Of a stretch of DNA of 64,000 nt, positions 8,696 to 18,164 are shown piece by piece. The position numbers and the translations under genes were made by a program. Position 1 is the first letter of the stretch, and every line of letters begins with the position of its first letter. The stretch spans positions 1-64,000 of the forward strand of contig NZ_JADCKF010000007.1 of assembly GCF_014982855.1 (NCBI RefSeq), written 5' to 3'. The notes beneath the pieces were generated by a model. The model made no database searches, had not been told where the DNA came from, and saw only the letters and a program-made list of their open reading frames with translations. Origin of the DNA: Pseudoflavonifractor gallinarum. GTDB taxonomy: Bacteria; Bacillota; Clostridia; Oscillospirales; Oscillospiraceae.

Positions 8696-8733
8696 AAAGG
8701 ACGTCACATGGACAGAACTATGTGACGTCCTTT
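8696..8733. terminator. bidirectional terminator between the NagZ-like gene and asnS
   Basis: A perfect 14-bp stem (8696-8709 with 8720-8733) is flanked by T-runs on both strands. It serves the convergent NagZ-like (+) and asnS (-) transcripts. Confidence 0.9.
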
Positions 8734-8744
8734 CTGTTTTTCTC

Positions 8745-10139
8745 TTAGAATTCGGCATTGCCCACCGTGCGGGGATGGAGCTCCACATCGCGGATGTTGT
8801 TTACGCCGGTGAGGTACATGACCATGCGCTCAAAGCCCAGGCCGTATCCCGCATGCTTGCAGGAGCCATAGCGGCGCAGGTCCAGATACCACCAGTAGTC
8901 CTCGGGATTCATGCCCAGCTCGCGGATGCGGTTCTCCAGCAGCTCCAGGCGCTCCTCACGCTGGGAACCGCCGATGAGCTCGCCGATGCCGGGTACCAGG
9001 CAGTCGGCAGCAGCCACCGTCTTTCCGTCGTCGTTGAGGCGCATATAGAAGGCCTTGATGTCCTTGGGATAGTCGGTCACGAAGACGGGCTTCTGGAAGA
9101 CCACCTCGGTGAGGTAGCGCTCGTGCTCGGTCTGGAGGTCGCAGCCCCACTCCACCTTGTAGTCGAACTTGTCATTGTTCTTCTTCAGGATCTCCACCGC
9201 ATCGGTGTAGGTCACCCGCACGAAGTCAGAGGAAGCCACATGCTCCAGCCGCTCCTTGAGGCCCTTGTCCACAAAGGAGGAGAAGAAGTTCATCTCGTCG
9301 GGGCACTTCTCCATCACCGTGCGGATGATATACTTGATCATGTCCTCAGCGGTGTCCATATAGTCGTTCAGATCGGCAAAGGCCATCTCCGGCTCGATCA
9401 TCCAGAACTCGGCGGCATGGCGCTGGGTGTTGGAGTTTTCCGCCCGGAAGGTGGGGCCAAAGGTGTAAACATTGCCGAAAGCCATAGCGAAGTTCTCGGC
9501 ATTGAGCTGGCCGGAGACCGTGAGGTTGGCCCGCTTGCCGAAGAAATCCTGGCTGTAATCCACGCTGCCGTCCTCGTTCTTGGGAGGATTGGCCAGATCC
9601 AGCGTGGTCACCTGGAACATCTCACCCGCACCCTCGCAGTCACTGGCGGTGATGAGCGGCGTGTGGACATACACAAAGCCCCGATCCTGGAAGAAGCAGT
9701 GGATGGCATGGGCAGCCACAGAGCGTACACGGAACACCGCGGAGAAGAGGTTGGTGCGGGGACGCAGATGCTGGATGGTACGCAGATACTCCACGCTGTG
9801 ACGCTTCTTCTGGAGGGGATAGTCCGGGGTAGAGGGGCCCTCCACCGTGATGGTCTGCGCCTTGAGCTCCAGGGGCTGCTTGGCCTCCGGCGTCAGGACT
9901 ACCGTACCGGTCACCACAAAAGAGGTGCCCACATTGCACTTGGCAATCTCTTTGAAGTTTTCCACCTCATTGTCGGCAAAGACGACCTGAAGGTTTCGGA
10001 AGCAGGAGCCGTCATTGAGCTCCAGAAAACCGAAGGTCTTCATGTCCCGGATGGTGCGGGCCCAGCCGCAGACGGTGACGGTCTGTCCGCCAAAGGCCGC
10101 CTGATCGGCAAAGATCTGTGCGACAGTGGTTCGTTTCAT
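8745..10139 (-). CDS. asnS: asparaginyl-tRNA synthetase
   Basis: A 464-residue class IIb synthetase, close to the usual 463. An N-terminal OB-fold anticodon-binding domain ([17 protein letters not shown]) is followed by the class II catalytic core with motif 2 [21 protein letters not shown] region and motif 3 [13 protein letters not shown] near the C-terminus. The ending [14 protein letters not shown] is AsnS-like and not AspS-like. It charges tRNA-Asn with asparagine. It has its own promoter and no T-box leader. Confidence 0.96.
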   Translation of the reverse strand: MKRTTVAQIFADQAAFGGQTVTVCGWARTIRDMKTFGFLELNDGSCFRNLQVVFADNEVENFKEIAKCNVGTSFVVTGTVVLTPEAKQPLELKAQTITVEGPSTPDYPLQKKRHSVEYLRTIQHLRPRTNLFSAVFRVRSVAAHAIHCFFQDRGFVYVHTPLITASDCEGAGEMFQVTTLDLANPPKNEDGSVDYSQDFFGKRANLTVSGQLNAENFAMAFGNVYTFGPTFRAENSNTQRHAAEFWMIEPEMAFADLNDYMDTAEDMIKYIIRTVMEKCPDEMNFFSSFVDKGLKERLEHVASSDFVRVTYTDAVEILKKNNDKFDYKVEWGCDLQTEHERYLTEVVFQKPVFVTDYPKDIKAFYMRLNDDGKTVAAADCLVPGIGELIGGSQREERLELLENRIRELGMNPEDYWWYLDLRRYGSCKHAGYGLGFERMVMYLTGVNNIRDVELHPRTVGNAEF

Positions 10140-10178
10140 GGTGGTTCAACTCCATTTTATCAAAGTAAGTCACCGTTT

Positions 10179-10206
10179 AGTATATCATTATTTCCCGATT
10201 TTGCAA
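10179..10206 (-). promoter_or_regulatory. asnS promoter
   Basis: Minus-strand -35 TTGCAA (10201-10206), 16-nt spacer, -10 TATACT (10179-10184), 40 nt upstream of the asnS ATG. The leader is too short for a T-box. Confidence 0.65.
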
Positions 10207-10235
10207 GCATTCCTTGCTCTTTTGGGCATGAAACT

Positions 10236-11087
10236 TTATGCACTTTGTCCTTGCCGCCGGAAGCGCCTCCAAGCGCTTCCCAGGAGGTTCCCCAGCAGGG
10301 CAAAACAGAACGCAATGGGAACCATAATCCCGTCGGCCATGTTGGAGATCAAACGGGCCAGCGGAATAAACAGAAGAACCGCACCCGCACAGGCCAGCGG
10401 ATAAAGGGGACAGAAGCCTTCTCTCCTTCCCAGAGAGAAGCCGGAGAAAAGCCCTCCCACCGGCAGCAGCACAAACCCATACAGAACGCTGAGCAGCGGC
10501 TTAGGCGGGCCATCCAGAAGGCGCAGAAGAAACGGCAGTACAAGGCACAGGATGACCGCAAATCCCAGGTAGGGGAGGCTCTCCTTCCATTTCAGCAGGG
10601 AGGGACCTGGTGCGAGACCCAATTTTTCCCGGATGGCGGCCACCTCGGCATACCACCCCACCCAGCGCCCCAGCCAGATGAGCAGATATACCGCCGTCAA
10701 CAGCGCCAGATAGAACAGCAGGATCTCCCAGGACCAAATCCACCCCAATGTCCAGGCCGTCAGAGTAACGAGCAGGGCCGTCACCGCAAAGTGTGCCAAA
10801 GACCGGCAGACCAGCGCCGCTCCGCTCTCCGCAAAGGGCATGGTGGCCACTCCCACTGTGCCGCCCAGACTAAAGTAGAGTATACTCTGAATCACCAGCG
10901 CCAGCGGAGCCGATCCAGTCCACTCGCTCAGCGCCGGACTGACCAGGAGCGGAGGCGTACTGTTGAGCAGCGGGGGCGCACCCGCGCTCCATCCGTTTAT
11001 CACCGCCCCCAGAAACGACAGCGTTACCAATCCCACAAGGCCGCCCGCCAGAATATGTACCATCCATGTTCTCCGCCGTGCTCTCAT
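10236..11087 (-). CDS. DUF3021-like membrane protein with extra C-terminal half
   Basis: A 283-residue membrane protein. The first 150 or so residues show the four-helix DUF3021 layout (HFAVTALLVTLTAWTLGW, then AVYLLIWLGRW), the partner usually encoded beside LytTR regulators. Unlike a plain DUF3021 protein (roughly 130-150 residues), it carries another 130 residues with three or four helices. ATG 11087 is preferred over 11093 because AGGAGG then sits 7 nt upstream. It follows the LytTR gene after 16 nt. By analogy the membrane protein may tune the regulator, but this family has no settled function. Confidence 0.72.
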   Translation of the reverse strand: MRARRRTWMVHILAGGLVGLVTLSFLGAVINGWSAGAPPLLNSTPPLLVSPALSEWTGSAPLALVIQSILYFSLGGTVGVATMPFAESGAALVCRSLAHFAVTALLVTLTAWTLGWIWSWEILLFYLALLTAVYLLIWLGRWVGWYAEVAAIREKLGLAPGPSLLKWKESLPYLGFAVILCLVLPFLLRLLDGPPKPLLSVLYGFVLLPVGGLFSGFSLGRREGFCPLYPLACAGAVLLFIPLARLISNMADGIMVPIAFCFALLGNLLGSAWRRFRRQGQSA

Positions 11088-11103
11088 ATCCATCCCTCCT
11101 GTG

Positions 11104-11547
11104 TCATGATAATTCCAGCGCTTCTTTGATTTTTTTCACAAAACGGCGGGAGACATAGCACACCGTTCCTCCCTCCAGAGTGATGCGGATTGTTCCAGTC
11201 AGGGACAGATCCAGCGCTGTGATCTTCCGCAAATTGAAGATCTCTGAGTGAGAAATCCGGACAAAGACATGCCGATCCAGCTTATTCTCCAGCTCATAGA
11301 GCCTCTCTTTCAGGTCATAGGTACCCTGTTCGTTTTCCGCCTTTACACGTCCCCCCTGCGCATAACAGCGCAGCAGGGAGTCCGCGCAAAGGGGAATCAC
11401 CTGCTCCCCCAGTCGTCCCAACAGTACCTTTTCGTCCAAATCCATCAGCCGCTCCACCAATGCCCTTACTTCCGGCCCGTCCCGCTCCGCCTCCACAACC
11501 ACCCGAACCCCTTCTGTTCCAGGCCGATAACGGACCTCCACCTGCAC
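11104..11547 (-). CDS. LytTR-domain DNA-binding regulator
   Basis: A 147-residue protein with no receiver domain. A short N-terminal region of about 45 residues is followed by a LytTR DNA-binding domain (HVFVRISHSEIFNLRKI, then TVCYVSRRFVKKIKEAL). It starts at GTG 11547 behind GGGGAGG. Stand-alone LytTR proteins next to DUF3021 membrane proteins form a recurring Firmicute regulatory pair that often controls its own operon. Targets here are unknown. Confidence 0.85.
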   Translation of the reverse strand: MQVEVRYRPGTEGVRVVVEAERDGPEVRALVERLMDLDEKVLLGRLGEQVIPLCADSLLRCYAQGGRVKAENEQGTYDLKERLYELENKLDRHVFVRISHSEIFNLRKITALDLSLTGTIRITLEGGTVCYVSRRFVKKIKEALELS

Positions 11548-11687
11548 AATCCTCCCCTCCTTTCTCCTATGGTTTTAGTATATAAAACTTTCCGGAATGC
11601 GTCTATTCATTTCCCATACATGGCCGTTTTGCACAGATAAGTGGTGCCTTTTCCACTCCCCTTCCATCGCTTTGTCTAAAAAATATC

Positions 11688-11716
11688 TTGACATACTAAA
11701 AACTTTTCTTTATGAT
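11688..11716 (+). promoter_or_regulatory. promoter of the NCS2 permease gene
   Basis: Consensus -35 TTGACA (11688-11693), 17-nt spacer, -10 TATGAT (11711-11716). The roughly 120-nt leader contains a weak AAAAGA/TCTTTT hairpin at about 11731-11747. I could not recognise a purine, preQ1 or PRPP riboswitch in it. Confidence 0.85.
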
Positions 11717-11839
11717 TAGCCATACAAAAAAGAACCGGTCTTTTCATTTTCTGTGGAAAGGAGATCACCGCCCCGCGCACGCAGTGCTCATACCAGCTAC
11801 CATGGCATATGAAAGAAAAGTAATATGGAGGTCTTTAAG

Positions 11840-13231
11840 ATGAATACTGCAGGAACATCCAACCACACCGACCGACGGGACGAAGACCGTCGTCTGATCT
11901 ATCAACTCGACGGCAGACCCCGGCTGCGTACCGCCCTTCCCTTGGGCATGCAGCACGTCCTGGCTATGTTTACGTCAAACCTCGCCCCCATCCTCATCAT
12001 TGCCGGGGCATGTAATCTCTCCGCCGCACAGACCGTTATTATGGTGCAGTGCGCCATGTTTGTCTCCGGTCTCACTACTTTCATCCAGCTCTATCCCATC
12101 AAGCTGGGCAAGAATAAGCAGATCGGTGCCAATCTGCCCATCGTCATGGGCACCTCCTTCGCCTTTGTTCCCACTGCTTCTACCATTGCAGCCACAGGCG
12201 GCATTGGAGCGGTCCTAGGCGGAAGCCTCTTGGGAAGCCTGACCGAAGTGATCATGGGCTTCTTCTATAAGTATATCCGCCGCTTCTTCCCCCCTCTGGT
12301 GGTGGGAAGCACGCTGGTCACCATCGGTGTAAACCTGCTCGGAGTCGGTGTGGACTATTTTGCCGGCGGCGCCGGTGCGGCCGACTACGGTTCCATCCGG
12401 AATCTCGCCATCGGCTTTATGGTTCTGGCCATCATTGTCCTGCTTCAGCGCTTTGGAAAGGGCCTGGTCAAGAACTCCGCAATCCTGATCGGTCTCGTTG
12501 TGGGTTATGTGGTCTGCGCCTTCCTGGGTATGGTGGACACCTCTACCATTACCGAGGCCGGCTGGGTAAGCCTGCCTCTGCCCCTGCAGTTTAAGCTCGT
12601 CTTCACTCCCTCTGCGGTCCTGAGCTTTGCCGCACTGTACATCGTCTCCGGCCTGGAGACCATCGGCAACACCTCCGGCATCACCATTGCCGGCTTTGAC
12701 CGTGAGGCTACCGAGCGCGAGACCTCCGGCGCCATTCTGGCCGACGCACTGGGCTCCACCACCGCCGCATTCTTTAATGCGCTGCCCAACACCGCCTTTG
12801 GTCAGAACGCAGGCATCGTCTCCATGACCAAGGTGGTCAACAAGTGGTGCATCGCCACCGGTGCTTTTGTACTGATGATCTGCGGCTTCCTGCCCAAGCT
12901 GGGCGCCGTGTTCTCCGCCATCCCCTCTGCCGTTCTCGGCGGCGCCGTTATCTCCGTGTTTGGCATGATCCTGATCAACGGCATCAAGATGATCGCCAAG
13001 GCCGGCTTCAGCGAGCGCAATGTTCTGGTTCTGGGCATCACCTTTGCTCTGGGCCTGGGCCTCGGCAGCCATCCCGAAGCGGTGGCGCAGCTCCCCGGCG
13101 TTCTGCGCTTCATCTTCTCTGACTCGGTGGCCGCCACCTGTATCGTAGCCATCCTGGCCAACCTGATCTTCCCCATGAAGGATAAGGAAGACATCGAGCG
13201 GGCCAAGAAGGCCATGACCGACGCCGACTGA
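11840..13231 (+). CDS. NCS2-family nucleobase (uracil/xanthine-type) permease
   Basis: A 463-residue polytopic protein of the nucleobase:cation symporter-2 family. It has the usual helices and the family motif region SGLETIGNTSGITIAGFD followed by NTAFGQNAGIVSMTKV. It imports a purine or pyrimidine base with protons or sodium. The ATG at 11840 is chosen because GGAGG lies 8 nt upstream. It stands alone between its promoter and terminator. The BMP-type importer downstream on the other strand is a separate unit. Exact base specificity cannot be read from the sequence. Confidence 0.9.
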   Translation: MNTAGTSNHTDRRDEDRRLIYQLDGRPRLRTALPLGMQHVLAMFTSNLAPILIIAGACNLSAAQTVIMVQCAMFVSGLTTFIQLYPIKLGKNKQIGANLPIVMGTSFAFVPTASTIAATGGIGAVLGGSLLGSLTEVIMGFFYKYIRRFFPPLVVGSTLVTIGVNLLGVGVDYFAGGAGAADYGSIRNLAIGFMVLAIIVLLQRFGKGLVKNSAILIGLVVGYVVCAFLGMVDTSTITEAGWVSLPLPLQFKLVFTPSAVLSFAALYIVSGLETIGNTSGITIAGFDREATERETSGAILADALGSTTAAFFNALPNTAFGQNAGIVSMTKVVNKWCIATGAFVLMICGFLPKLGAVFSAIPSAVLGGAVISVFGMILINGIKMIAKAGFSERNVLVLGITFALGLGLGSHPEAVAQLPGVLRFIFSDSVAATCIVAILANLIFPMKDKEDIERAKKAMTDAD

Positions 13232-13247
13232 TCGTTCCCGTCACACA

Positions 13248-13292
13248 AAAACCACAGTCCACTGTGCCGCTCCGGCCATGGACTGTGGTTTT
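13248..13292 (+). terminator. terminator of the NCS2 permease gene
   Basis: 13-bp stem AAAACCACAGTCC (13248-13260) with GGACTGTGGTTTT (13280-13292), followed by CTTTCT. Confidence 0.85.
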
Positions 13293-13304
13293 CTTTCTCC
13301 GTTA

Positions 13305-13341
13305 AAAAAGTCCGGTATGGCTCTGCCATACCGGACTTTTT
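13305..13341 (-). terminator. terminator of the BMP-type importer operon
   Basis: Perfect 17-bp stem AAAAAGTCCGGTATGGC / GCCATACCGGACTTTTT with a 3-nt loop, just after the stop of the ATPase gene on the minus strand. Confidence 0.9.
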
Positions 13342-13349
13342 ACACGTAT

Positions 13350-14876
13350 TTAGGATGCCGTAGCCGCCTGTGTTCCCTTTACGCCTGCCATCAGCAGACC
13401 AATGCCCTCTTTTGTGGCGTCCCGATCCCGGACCACGCCCATGCATTCGCCCTCATAGATCACAGCGATCTGATCACTCAGCTCCAGAATCTCATCCAGC
13501 TCTGTGGAGACCAGCAGGATGGCACATCCCTCGGCACGGGCCTTCAGCAGGCATTTATGGACAAACTCCGTGGCGCCGATATCCAGTCCGCGGGTCGGGT
13601 GGACCGCCACCAGGAGCTTCGGATCCTGCTCCAAGATGCGTCCCACGATGATCTTCTGCTGATTGCCGCCGGAGAGCGCACCGGCCGGCACCTCCAAAGA
13701 GGCCGCACGGATGTCATAGAACTCCTGAAGGCTTTTGGCTTTTTCCTGGATGGCTTTCTTTTGGAGCAGGTGGCGCTTGGTGTAGGGCCGGTCCTGGATG
13801 GTCTCCAAAAAGAGATTTTCTTTTACCGACATGGAGAGCACCAGGCCCTGCTTATGCCGGTCCTCGGGGATATGTCCCACACCCGCGTCAATAAACTCTC
13901 TGGGGGTTTTTCCGGTCATATCCACCCCTTGGATGCGAATAGCGCCCCCCGTGGCGGGAAGCAGTCCGGTGATTCCCTTGACCAGCTCCGACTGTCCGTT
14001 TCCGTCTACACCGGCAAGGCCTACGATCTCTCCGGCACGGATCTGGAGGCTGAACTCCTTGATGATCTCCTTCTTGGCCTCATTGCAGACCGAGAGGTGA
14101 TCCAGCTCCAGCACCACTTCCCCGGCCTCCTGCTCCGGCTTCTCCACGCCCAGTGTGACCTGACGGCCCACCATGGCAGAGGCCAGTGCCTCCGGATTGC
14201 AGTTGGCCAGATCGTCGATGCAGCCGGTGATCTTTCCCCGGCGGAGAATGCTGATCCGGTCGCTGATGCTCATGAGCTCATTGAGCTTGTGGCTGATAAA
14301 GACGATGCTGACGCCATCCTTCTTCAGCCGCTCCAGGGTGGCAAAGAGCTCGGTAATCTCCTGGGGGGTAAGTACAGCGGTGGGCTCATCCAGAATTAAG
14401 ATCTTCGCCCCCCGGAACAGTACCTTCAGGATCTCCACCCGCTGCTGCTCGCCCACGGAGAGGGTGGATACCAACGCATGGGGATCCACTCTCAGGTCGT
14501 ATTTCTCACTGGCTGCGGCAATTTTGGCCTCTGCATCCTTAATATCCAGGCGCAGCTCCTTCTGCATGCCCAGCACGATATTCTCCGCCACTGTAAAGGC
14601 GGGGATGAGCATAAAGTGCTGATGCACCATTCCGATCCCCAGCTCAATGGCGTGCTTGGGGGAAGAAATCTCCACCGGCTTTCCATTCAAATAGATCTCG
14701 CCCTCGTCCGCGCCATAGACACCGTAAATCACATTCATCAGGGTGGACTTACCCGCGCCGTTCTCACCCAGCAGTGCATGGATCTCACCGGGATAGAGGT
14801 CAAAGCTGATATGGTCGTTGGCCACATTGCTTCCAAACCGTTTTGTAATGTTGTGTACGCGCAATACCGGTTCCAT
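13350..14876 (-). CDS. nucleoside-type ABC transporter ATP-binding protein (BMP-associated)
   Basis: A 508-residue ATPase with two nucleotide-binding domains in tandem. The first has GENGAGKSTLMNVIYGVYG, SVGEQQRVEILK and LILDEPTAVLTPQE. The second is degenerate (GVDGNGQSELVKGI, SGGNQQKIIVGR, LVAVHPTRGLDIGA). This is the YufO/NupA type that drives import of nucleosides or related ribosides. It is the last gene of the operon, contiguous with the permeases; its ATG directly follows the TGA of the upstream gene. Confidence 0.92.
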   Translation of the reverse strand: MEPVLRVHNITKRFGSNVANDHISFDLYPGEIHALLGENGAGKSTLMNVIYGVYGADEGEIYLNGKPVEISSPKHAIELGIGMVHQHFMLIPAFTVAENIVLGMQKELRLDIKDAEAKIAAASEKYDLRVDPHALVSTLSVGEQQRVEILKVLFRGAKILILDEPTAVLTPQEITELFATLERLKKDGVSIVFISHKLNELMSISDRISILRRGKITGCIDDLANCNPEALASAMVGRQVTLGVEKPEQEAGEVVLELDHLSVCNEAKKEIIKEFSLQIRAGEIVGLAGVDGNGQSELVKGITGLLPATGGAIRIQGVDMTGKTPREFIDAGVGHIPEDRHKQGLVLSMSVKENLFLETIQDRPYTKRHLLQKKAIQEKAKSLQEFYDIRAASLEVPAGALSGGNQQKIIVGRILEQDPKLLVAVHPTRGLDIGATEFVHKCLLKARAEGCAILLVSTELDEILELSDQIAVIYEGECMGVVRDRDATKEGIGLLMAGVKGTQAATAS

Positions 14877-15851
14877 TCAGTTCCCTCCCATTCTGCTGCG
14901 GCGGGCGGAGCGGCGGCGCCCCTTGTCCTTTTCAAAGGGAATGCTGTTGGCCGCCGGTCCCTTGGCCGCGCCCATAAAGAAGACCAGCGCAAAGAAGGTG
15001 ATGAGATAGGGCATCATCATGTAGAAGTAATAGGGAATATCAAAGATGGTCTGCATCCGCAGCTGCAGCGCGTCGCCCGCGCCGAAGAGGATGGCGGCCA
15101 ACGCAGCCCCCACAGGCGTCCACTTGCCAAAGACCACCGCGGCATAGGCAATGAAGCCACGGCCGGAGGACAGGTTATCATAGAAGGTATTGAGTCCTGT
15201 CAGGGTCAGGCTGGCTCCTGCCAGTCCGCAGAACAGGCCCGTGGTGAGGACCGCCAGCCAGCGGATGCGAATGACGTCCACGCCCGCCACATCCAGCGCC
15301 TGGGGATTTTCACCGGCGGCCCGCAGCTCCAGGCCCCGGCTGGTACGGAACAGGAAGAGGTTGAGGAGGATGAGCAGCACCACCGCAGCGTAGGTCAGCG
15401 GATGCTGGCTGAACAGGACCGGCCCCACAAAGGGCAGATCGCTCAGAACCGGAATATCCAGGTTGGCCATGCCAGGGCAGCTGGCCATCTGCGAATCGGT
15501 CCCGAAGAGGAAGCGGAAGAGTGTACTGGTAATACCGAGGGCCAGCGTGTTCAGGCCCACTGCGGATACCACCTGGTTGACCTTTACCTTAATACTCATA
15601 AAGGCGTGCAGTGCGGCCAGGAAGAGGCTCCCCACCATGGCGGTCAGAACGCCCAGCCATACGTTTTGGAAGAGATATGATCCCAGGTATCCGAAAAAGG
15701 CTCCCATCAGGATCTGTCCTTCCAGCGCCATGTTCAGAACACCGGAGCGCTCGGAAATGACGCCGCCCAGGGCCGCCAGCATCAGAGGCGTAGCCAGACG
15801 GAACGTGGCGGAGTAGAAATCCGGCGTTAAAAAGATATTCAGAAATTCCAT
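14877..15851 (-). CDS. ABC transporter permease, nucleoside type (second subunit)
   Basis: A 324-residue permease with about eight to ten helices and the BPD_transp_2 motif GGVISERSGVLNMALEGQILMG. It matches the YufQ/NupC partner subunit. It ends in an Arg-rich tail (GRRRSARRSRMGGN). It starts 2 nt after the stop of the other permease, behind GGAGG, and with it forms the membrane channel. Confidence 0.9.
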   Translation of the reverse strand: MEFLNIFLTPDFYSATFRLATPLMLAALGGVISERSGVLNMALEGQILMGAFFGYLGSYLFQNVWLGVLTAMVGSLFLAALHAFMSIKVKVNQVVSAVGLNTLALGITSTLFRFLFGTDSQMASCPGMANLDIPVLSDLPFVGPVLFSQHPLTYAAVVLLILLNLFLFRTSRGLELRAAGENPQALDVAGVDVIRIRWLAVLTTGLFCGLAGASLTLTGLNTFYDNLSSGRGFIAYAAVVFGKWTPVGAALAAILFGAGDALQLRMQTIFDIPYYFYMMMPYLITFFALVFFMGAAKGPAANSIPFEKDKGRRRSARRSRMGGN

Positions 15852-15853
15852 GA

Positions 15854-16939
15854 CTACGCCTCCTTCGCCATACTCTGGCTCTCTTTTTTCCGGAACAGTC
15901 CGCCCACCAGGCCGATAAAGTCAATGTTGGCGCGGCTGAAGCCAAGGATGCTCAGGATGATCACGCCCTGAATGATATAGAGGATGGTCACCGGGACGCC
16001 CATCATGATCTGCATCACGCTGGCACCGCTGCGCAGCGCGCCCAGGAAGATACCGGCAATCAGAACGCCGATGGGGTGCAGGTTGCCCATCAGGGCCACG
16101 GCGATGATATCGTATCCGGTATTGGGGGAGAAGTTCTGTACCATCAGATGCTGATAGCCCATGACCTGCGCCGAGCCGGCCAGTCCGGAGAGGGCGCCGC
16201 TGACGATGATGGCCAGGAGCAGATATTTGCGGGTATGAATGCCGGAGGTCCGGCTGGCCTCCGCGTTCTGGCCGACGGCCCGGAGCTTGAAGCCCACATC
16301 TGTCTTGTAGAAGATCAGGAAGAACAGCGCCACAATCAGCAGTGCCATGAGAAAGCTGGTGTTGAGCTCGCTGCCCGACATGATCTTGGAGAGCATGGCC
16401 GAGGTCTGAATCTTGGGGGACTGGTGGTTCAGCGCACCCGGCTCTTTGAAGAAGCTGGAGAGGGCGTAGTTGACAAAATACACGCCCACATAGTTGAGCA
16501 GCACCGATGTCACCGTCTCGTTATAGCCCTTGGAAATCTTCAAATAGCCGGGAATCAGAGCCCACAGGCCGCCGAAGATCATGCTGCCCAAAAAGCAGAT
16601 GGGGATGTGCAGCCAGAAGGGAAGGCCAACCAGATTCACGCCCAGCCAGGTCGCCGCAAAGGCACCCAGATAGAGCTGACCTTCACCGCCGATATTAAAG
16701 ATACCGCACCGGAAAGAAAGGGCAATGCCCAGGCCGCCCAGAATCAGCGGGGTCGCCAGCAGCAGGCTGGCGCCCAGATTGCTCTTTCCGATGAATGCGC
16801 CCTGAAACAGGGCCATAAAGGTCTCCACAGGATCCACACCCTGCCAGAGCAGCAATGCGCCGATGATGGCGAATGCCAGCAGCAGAGCAATCACGATGGA
16901 AATAAGGTAATTCACCATCGCACGGGCTCGCTTGTTCAT
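15854..16939 (-). CDS. ABC transporter permease, nucleoside type (first subunit)
   Basis: A 361-residue permease of the YufP/NupB type with the family motif LSFRCGIFNIGGEGQLYLGA and about nine helices. The start at 16939 has AGGAG at good distance; a longer frame would cross the intercistronic hairpin. Its stop codon is TAG, the only other amber stop I noted among the genes of this window besides the interrupted surface protein. Confidence 0.9.
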   Translation of the reverse strand: MNKRARAMVNYLISIVIALLLAFAIIGALLLWQGVDPVETFMALFQGAFIGKSNLGASLLLATPLILGGLGIALSFRCGIFNIGGEGQLYLGAFAATWLGVNLVGLPFWLHIPICFLGSMIFGGLWALIPGYLKISKGYNETVTSVLLNYVGVYFVNYALSSFFKEPGALNHQSPKIQTSAMLSKIMSGSELNTSFLMALLIVALFFLIFYKTDVGFKLRAVGQNAEASRTSGIHTRKYLLLAIIVSGALSGLAGSAQVMGYQHLMVQNFSPNTGYDIIAVALMGNLHPIGVLIAGIFLGALRSGASVMQIMMGVPVTILYIIQGVIILSILGFSRANIDFIGLVGGLFRKKESQSMAKEA

Positions 16940-16980
16940 GATCACTCCTCCAATATCTTTCCGAGTCCCTCTGAATGCAC

Positions 16981-17015
16981 AAGTGGTGCAGCAACGGTCG
17001 GTCGCTGCACCACTT
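16981..17015 (-). other. intercistronic stem-loop between binding-protein and permease genes
   Basis: Perfect 12-bp stem AAGTGGTGCAGC / GCTGCACCACTT with an 11-nt loop. No T-run follows on the minus strand, so it is more likely to protect the abundant binding-protein mRNA or dampen downstream transcription than to stop it. A smaller CTCGG/CCGAG hairpin lies at 17045-17057. Confidence 0.7.
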
Positions 17016-17071
17016 GGGGTCACGCTTCTGTCGCTCGTGTTCCTCTCGGATTCCGAGATCGAAATTCAGTT

Positions 17072-18103
17072 TTAGTACAGAGTGGGAATCTCCAGCTTGC
17101 CGTCCAGATAGTCCTGCATGGCCGCCTCTACTTCGGCCGCCTGCTCTTCGGTCAGTCCGTAGAACTCAGACATGCCCTGGGCGCCGTCCGGCATACCATA
17201 GACCTGCACGCCCTGCTCCATGGTGCCCTCGAGGTAACGCTCGGCAGTGGCCACATACACATCACCCACGGACTGGAGACCGGAGCAGATCACCGCGTCG
17301 GACAGATCATGCTGATCGCTGACCCAGCCGATGGCCTTGATCCCGGCATTCTCACAGGCCTGGTACACGCCCACAGCATACGCGTCGCCCATGGCCAGCA
17401 GTACGTCGCAGCCCTTGGAGATCAGAGACTCGGAAGCCTCCTTGGCCTTGGGCAGATCGTCCCAGGAGCCGGTAAATGCGGTGTACACTTCGATGTCCGG
17501 ATTGACCGCCTTGGCGCCCAGCTCATAGGTGTCGATGTCCGCCTTGTTGTTGGGGGCATCATCGGGAGGAATGATGCCGATCTTCCCGGTCTCGGAGACC
17601 ATGGCGGCCGCCATACCGCAGAAGTATCCGCATTCACCAAACTTAAAGACGGTTCCGGTCAGGTTCCCCGCCTCTACATTGGCGTTGACTGCCACGAAGG
17701 TGGTATCCGGAAACTCAGGTGCCACCGTGCTCATCGGCTCGCCGAACTCAGCGCCATGACCGAAGATCAGGTCAAAGCCCTGGCGGGCGTAAGTCCGAAT
17801 GACCTGAGGCATCTCGGCAACCGCTACCTTTTCCGTGTAAGCGGTTTCTACTCCGAGGGTCTCCTCAATGCGCTGAAGTCCTTCATATGCACTGGCATTC
17901 CAGCCGCCGTCATTCACGGCGCCGCCGCACACCAGAGCTACCTTGACCTCGGACGGGTCCTTTGCTCCCGTGGTCTCCGTCGTTCCTCCAGTCGGGGAAC
18001 TGGCAGGGGGCGCAGAGTCTTCTGTCCCAACATTTCGCGAGCAGGCCGCCAGGCCAACAGCAAGTGCACCAGCCAGCAAGAGCGCCATCAGTTTCCGTTT
18101 CAT
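17072..18103 (-). CDS. BMP-family substrate-binding lipoprotein
   Basis: A 343-residue lipoprotein. A signal peptide ends in lipobox LAAC around residues 18-21, followed by a Ser/Thr/Gly-rich linker and the BMP domain (KVALVCGGAVNDGGWNASAYEGL, then FGHGAEFGEPM). BMP proteins such as PnrA bind purine nucleosides; others bind autoinducer-2-like or riboside ligands. It is first in the importer operon, behind its own promoter and a LacI-type operator. The ligand may be the compound handled by the dehydrogenase/kinase/aldolase genes upstream, which is an inference from the shared operator. Confidence 0.92.
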   Translation of the reverse strand: MKRKLMALLLAGALAVGLAACSRNVGTEDSAPPASSPTGGTTETTGAKDPSEVKVALVCGGAVNDGGWNASAYEGLQRIEETLGVETAYTEKVAVAEMPQVIRTYARQGFDLIFGHGAEFGEPMSTVAPEFPDTTFVAVNANVEAGNLTGTVFKFGECGYFCGMAAAMVSETGKIGIIPPDDAPNNKADIDTYELGAKAVNPDIEVYTAFTGSWDDLPKAKEASESLISKGCDVLLAMGDAYAVGVYQACENAGIKAIGWVSDQHDLSDAVICSGLQSVGDVYVATAERYLEGTMEQGVQVYGMPDGAQGMSEFYGLTEEQAAEVEAAMQDYLDGKLEIPTLY

Positions 18104-18164
18104 TTGGGGATACCTCCTTCAATTTCTTAGAACTGTGTCTCTGAACTCCTCCGTTCGCGCTTTT

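Noticed and set aside
10140-10184. T-box leader for asnS
   Set aside because: Only about 40 nt separate the -10 from the start codon and no T-box core (GGTGG...ACCGCG type) is present.
11717-11839. Purine or related riboswitch before the NCS2 permease
   Set aside because: I looked for purine, preQ1 and PRPP aptamer cores and saw only a weak AAAAGA/TCTTTT hairpin. The leader is too short and unstructured to claim one.
16076-18130. 684-codon plus-strand frame
   Set aside because: Antisense to the BMP lipoprotein and permease genes, runs through promoter and hairpin sequence; no recognisable domain.
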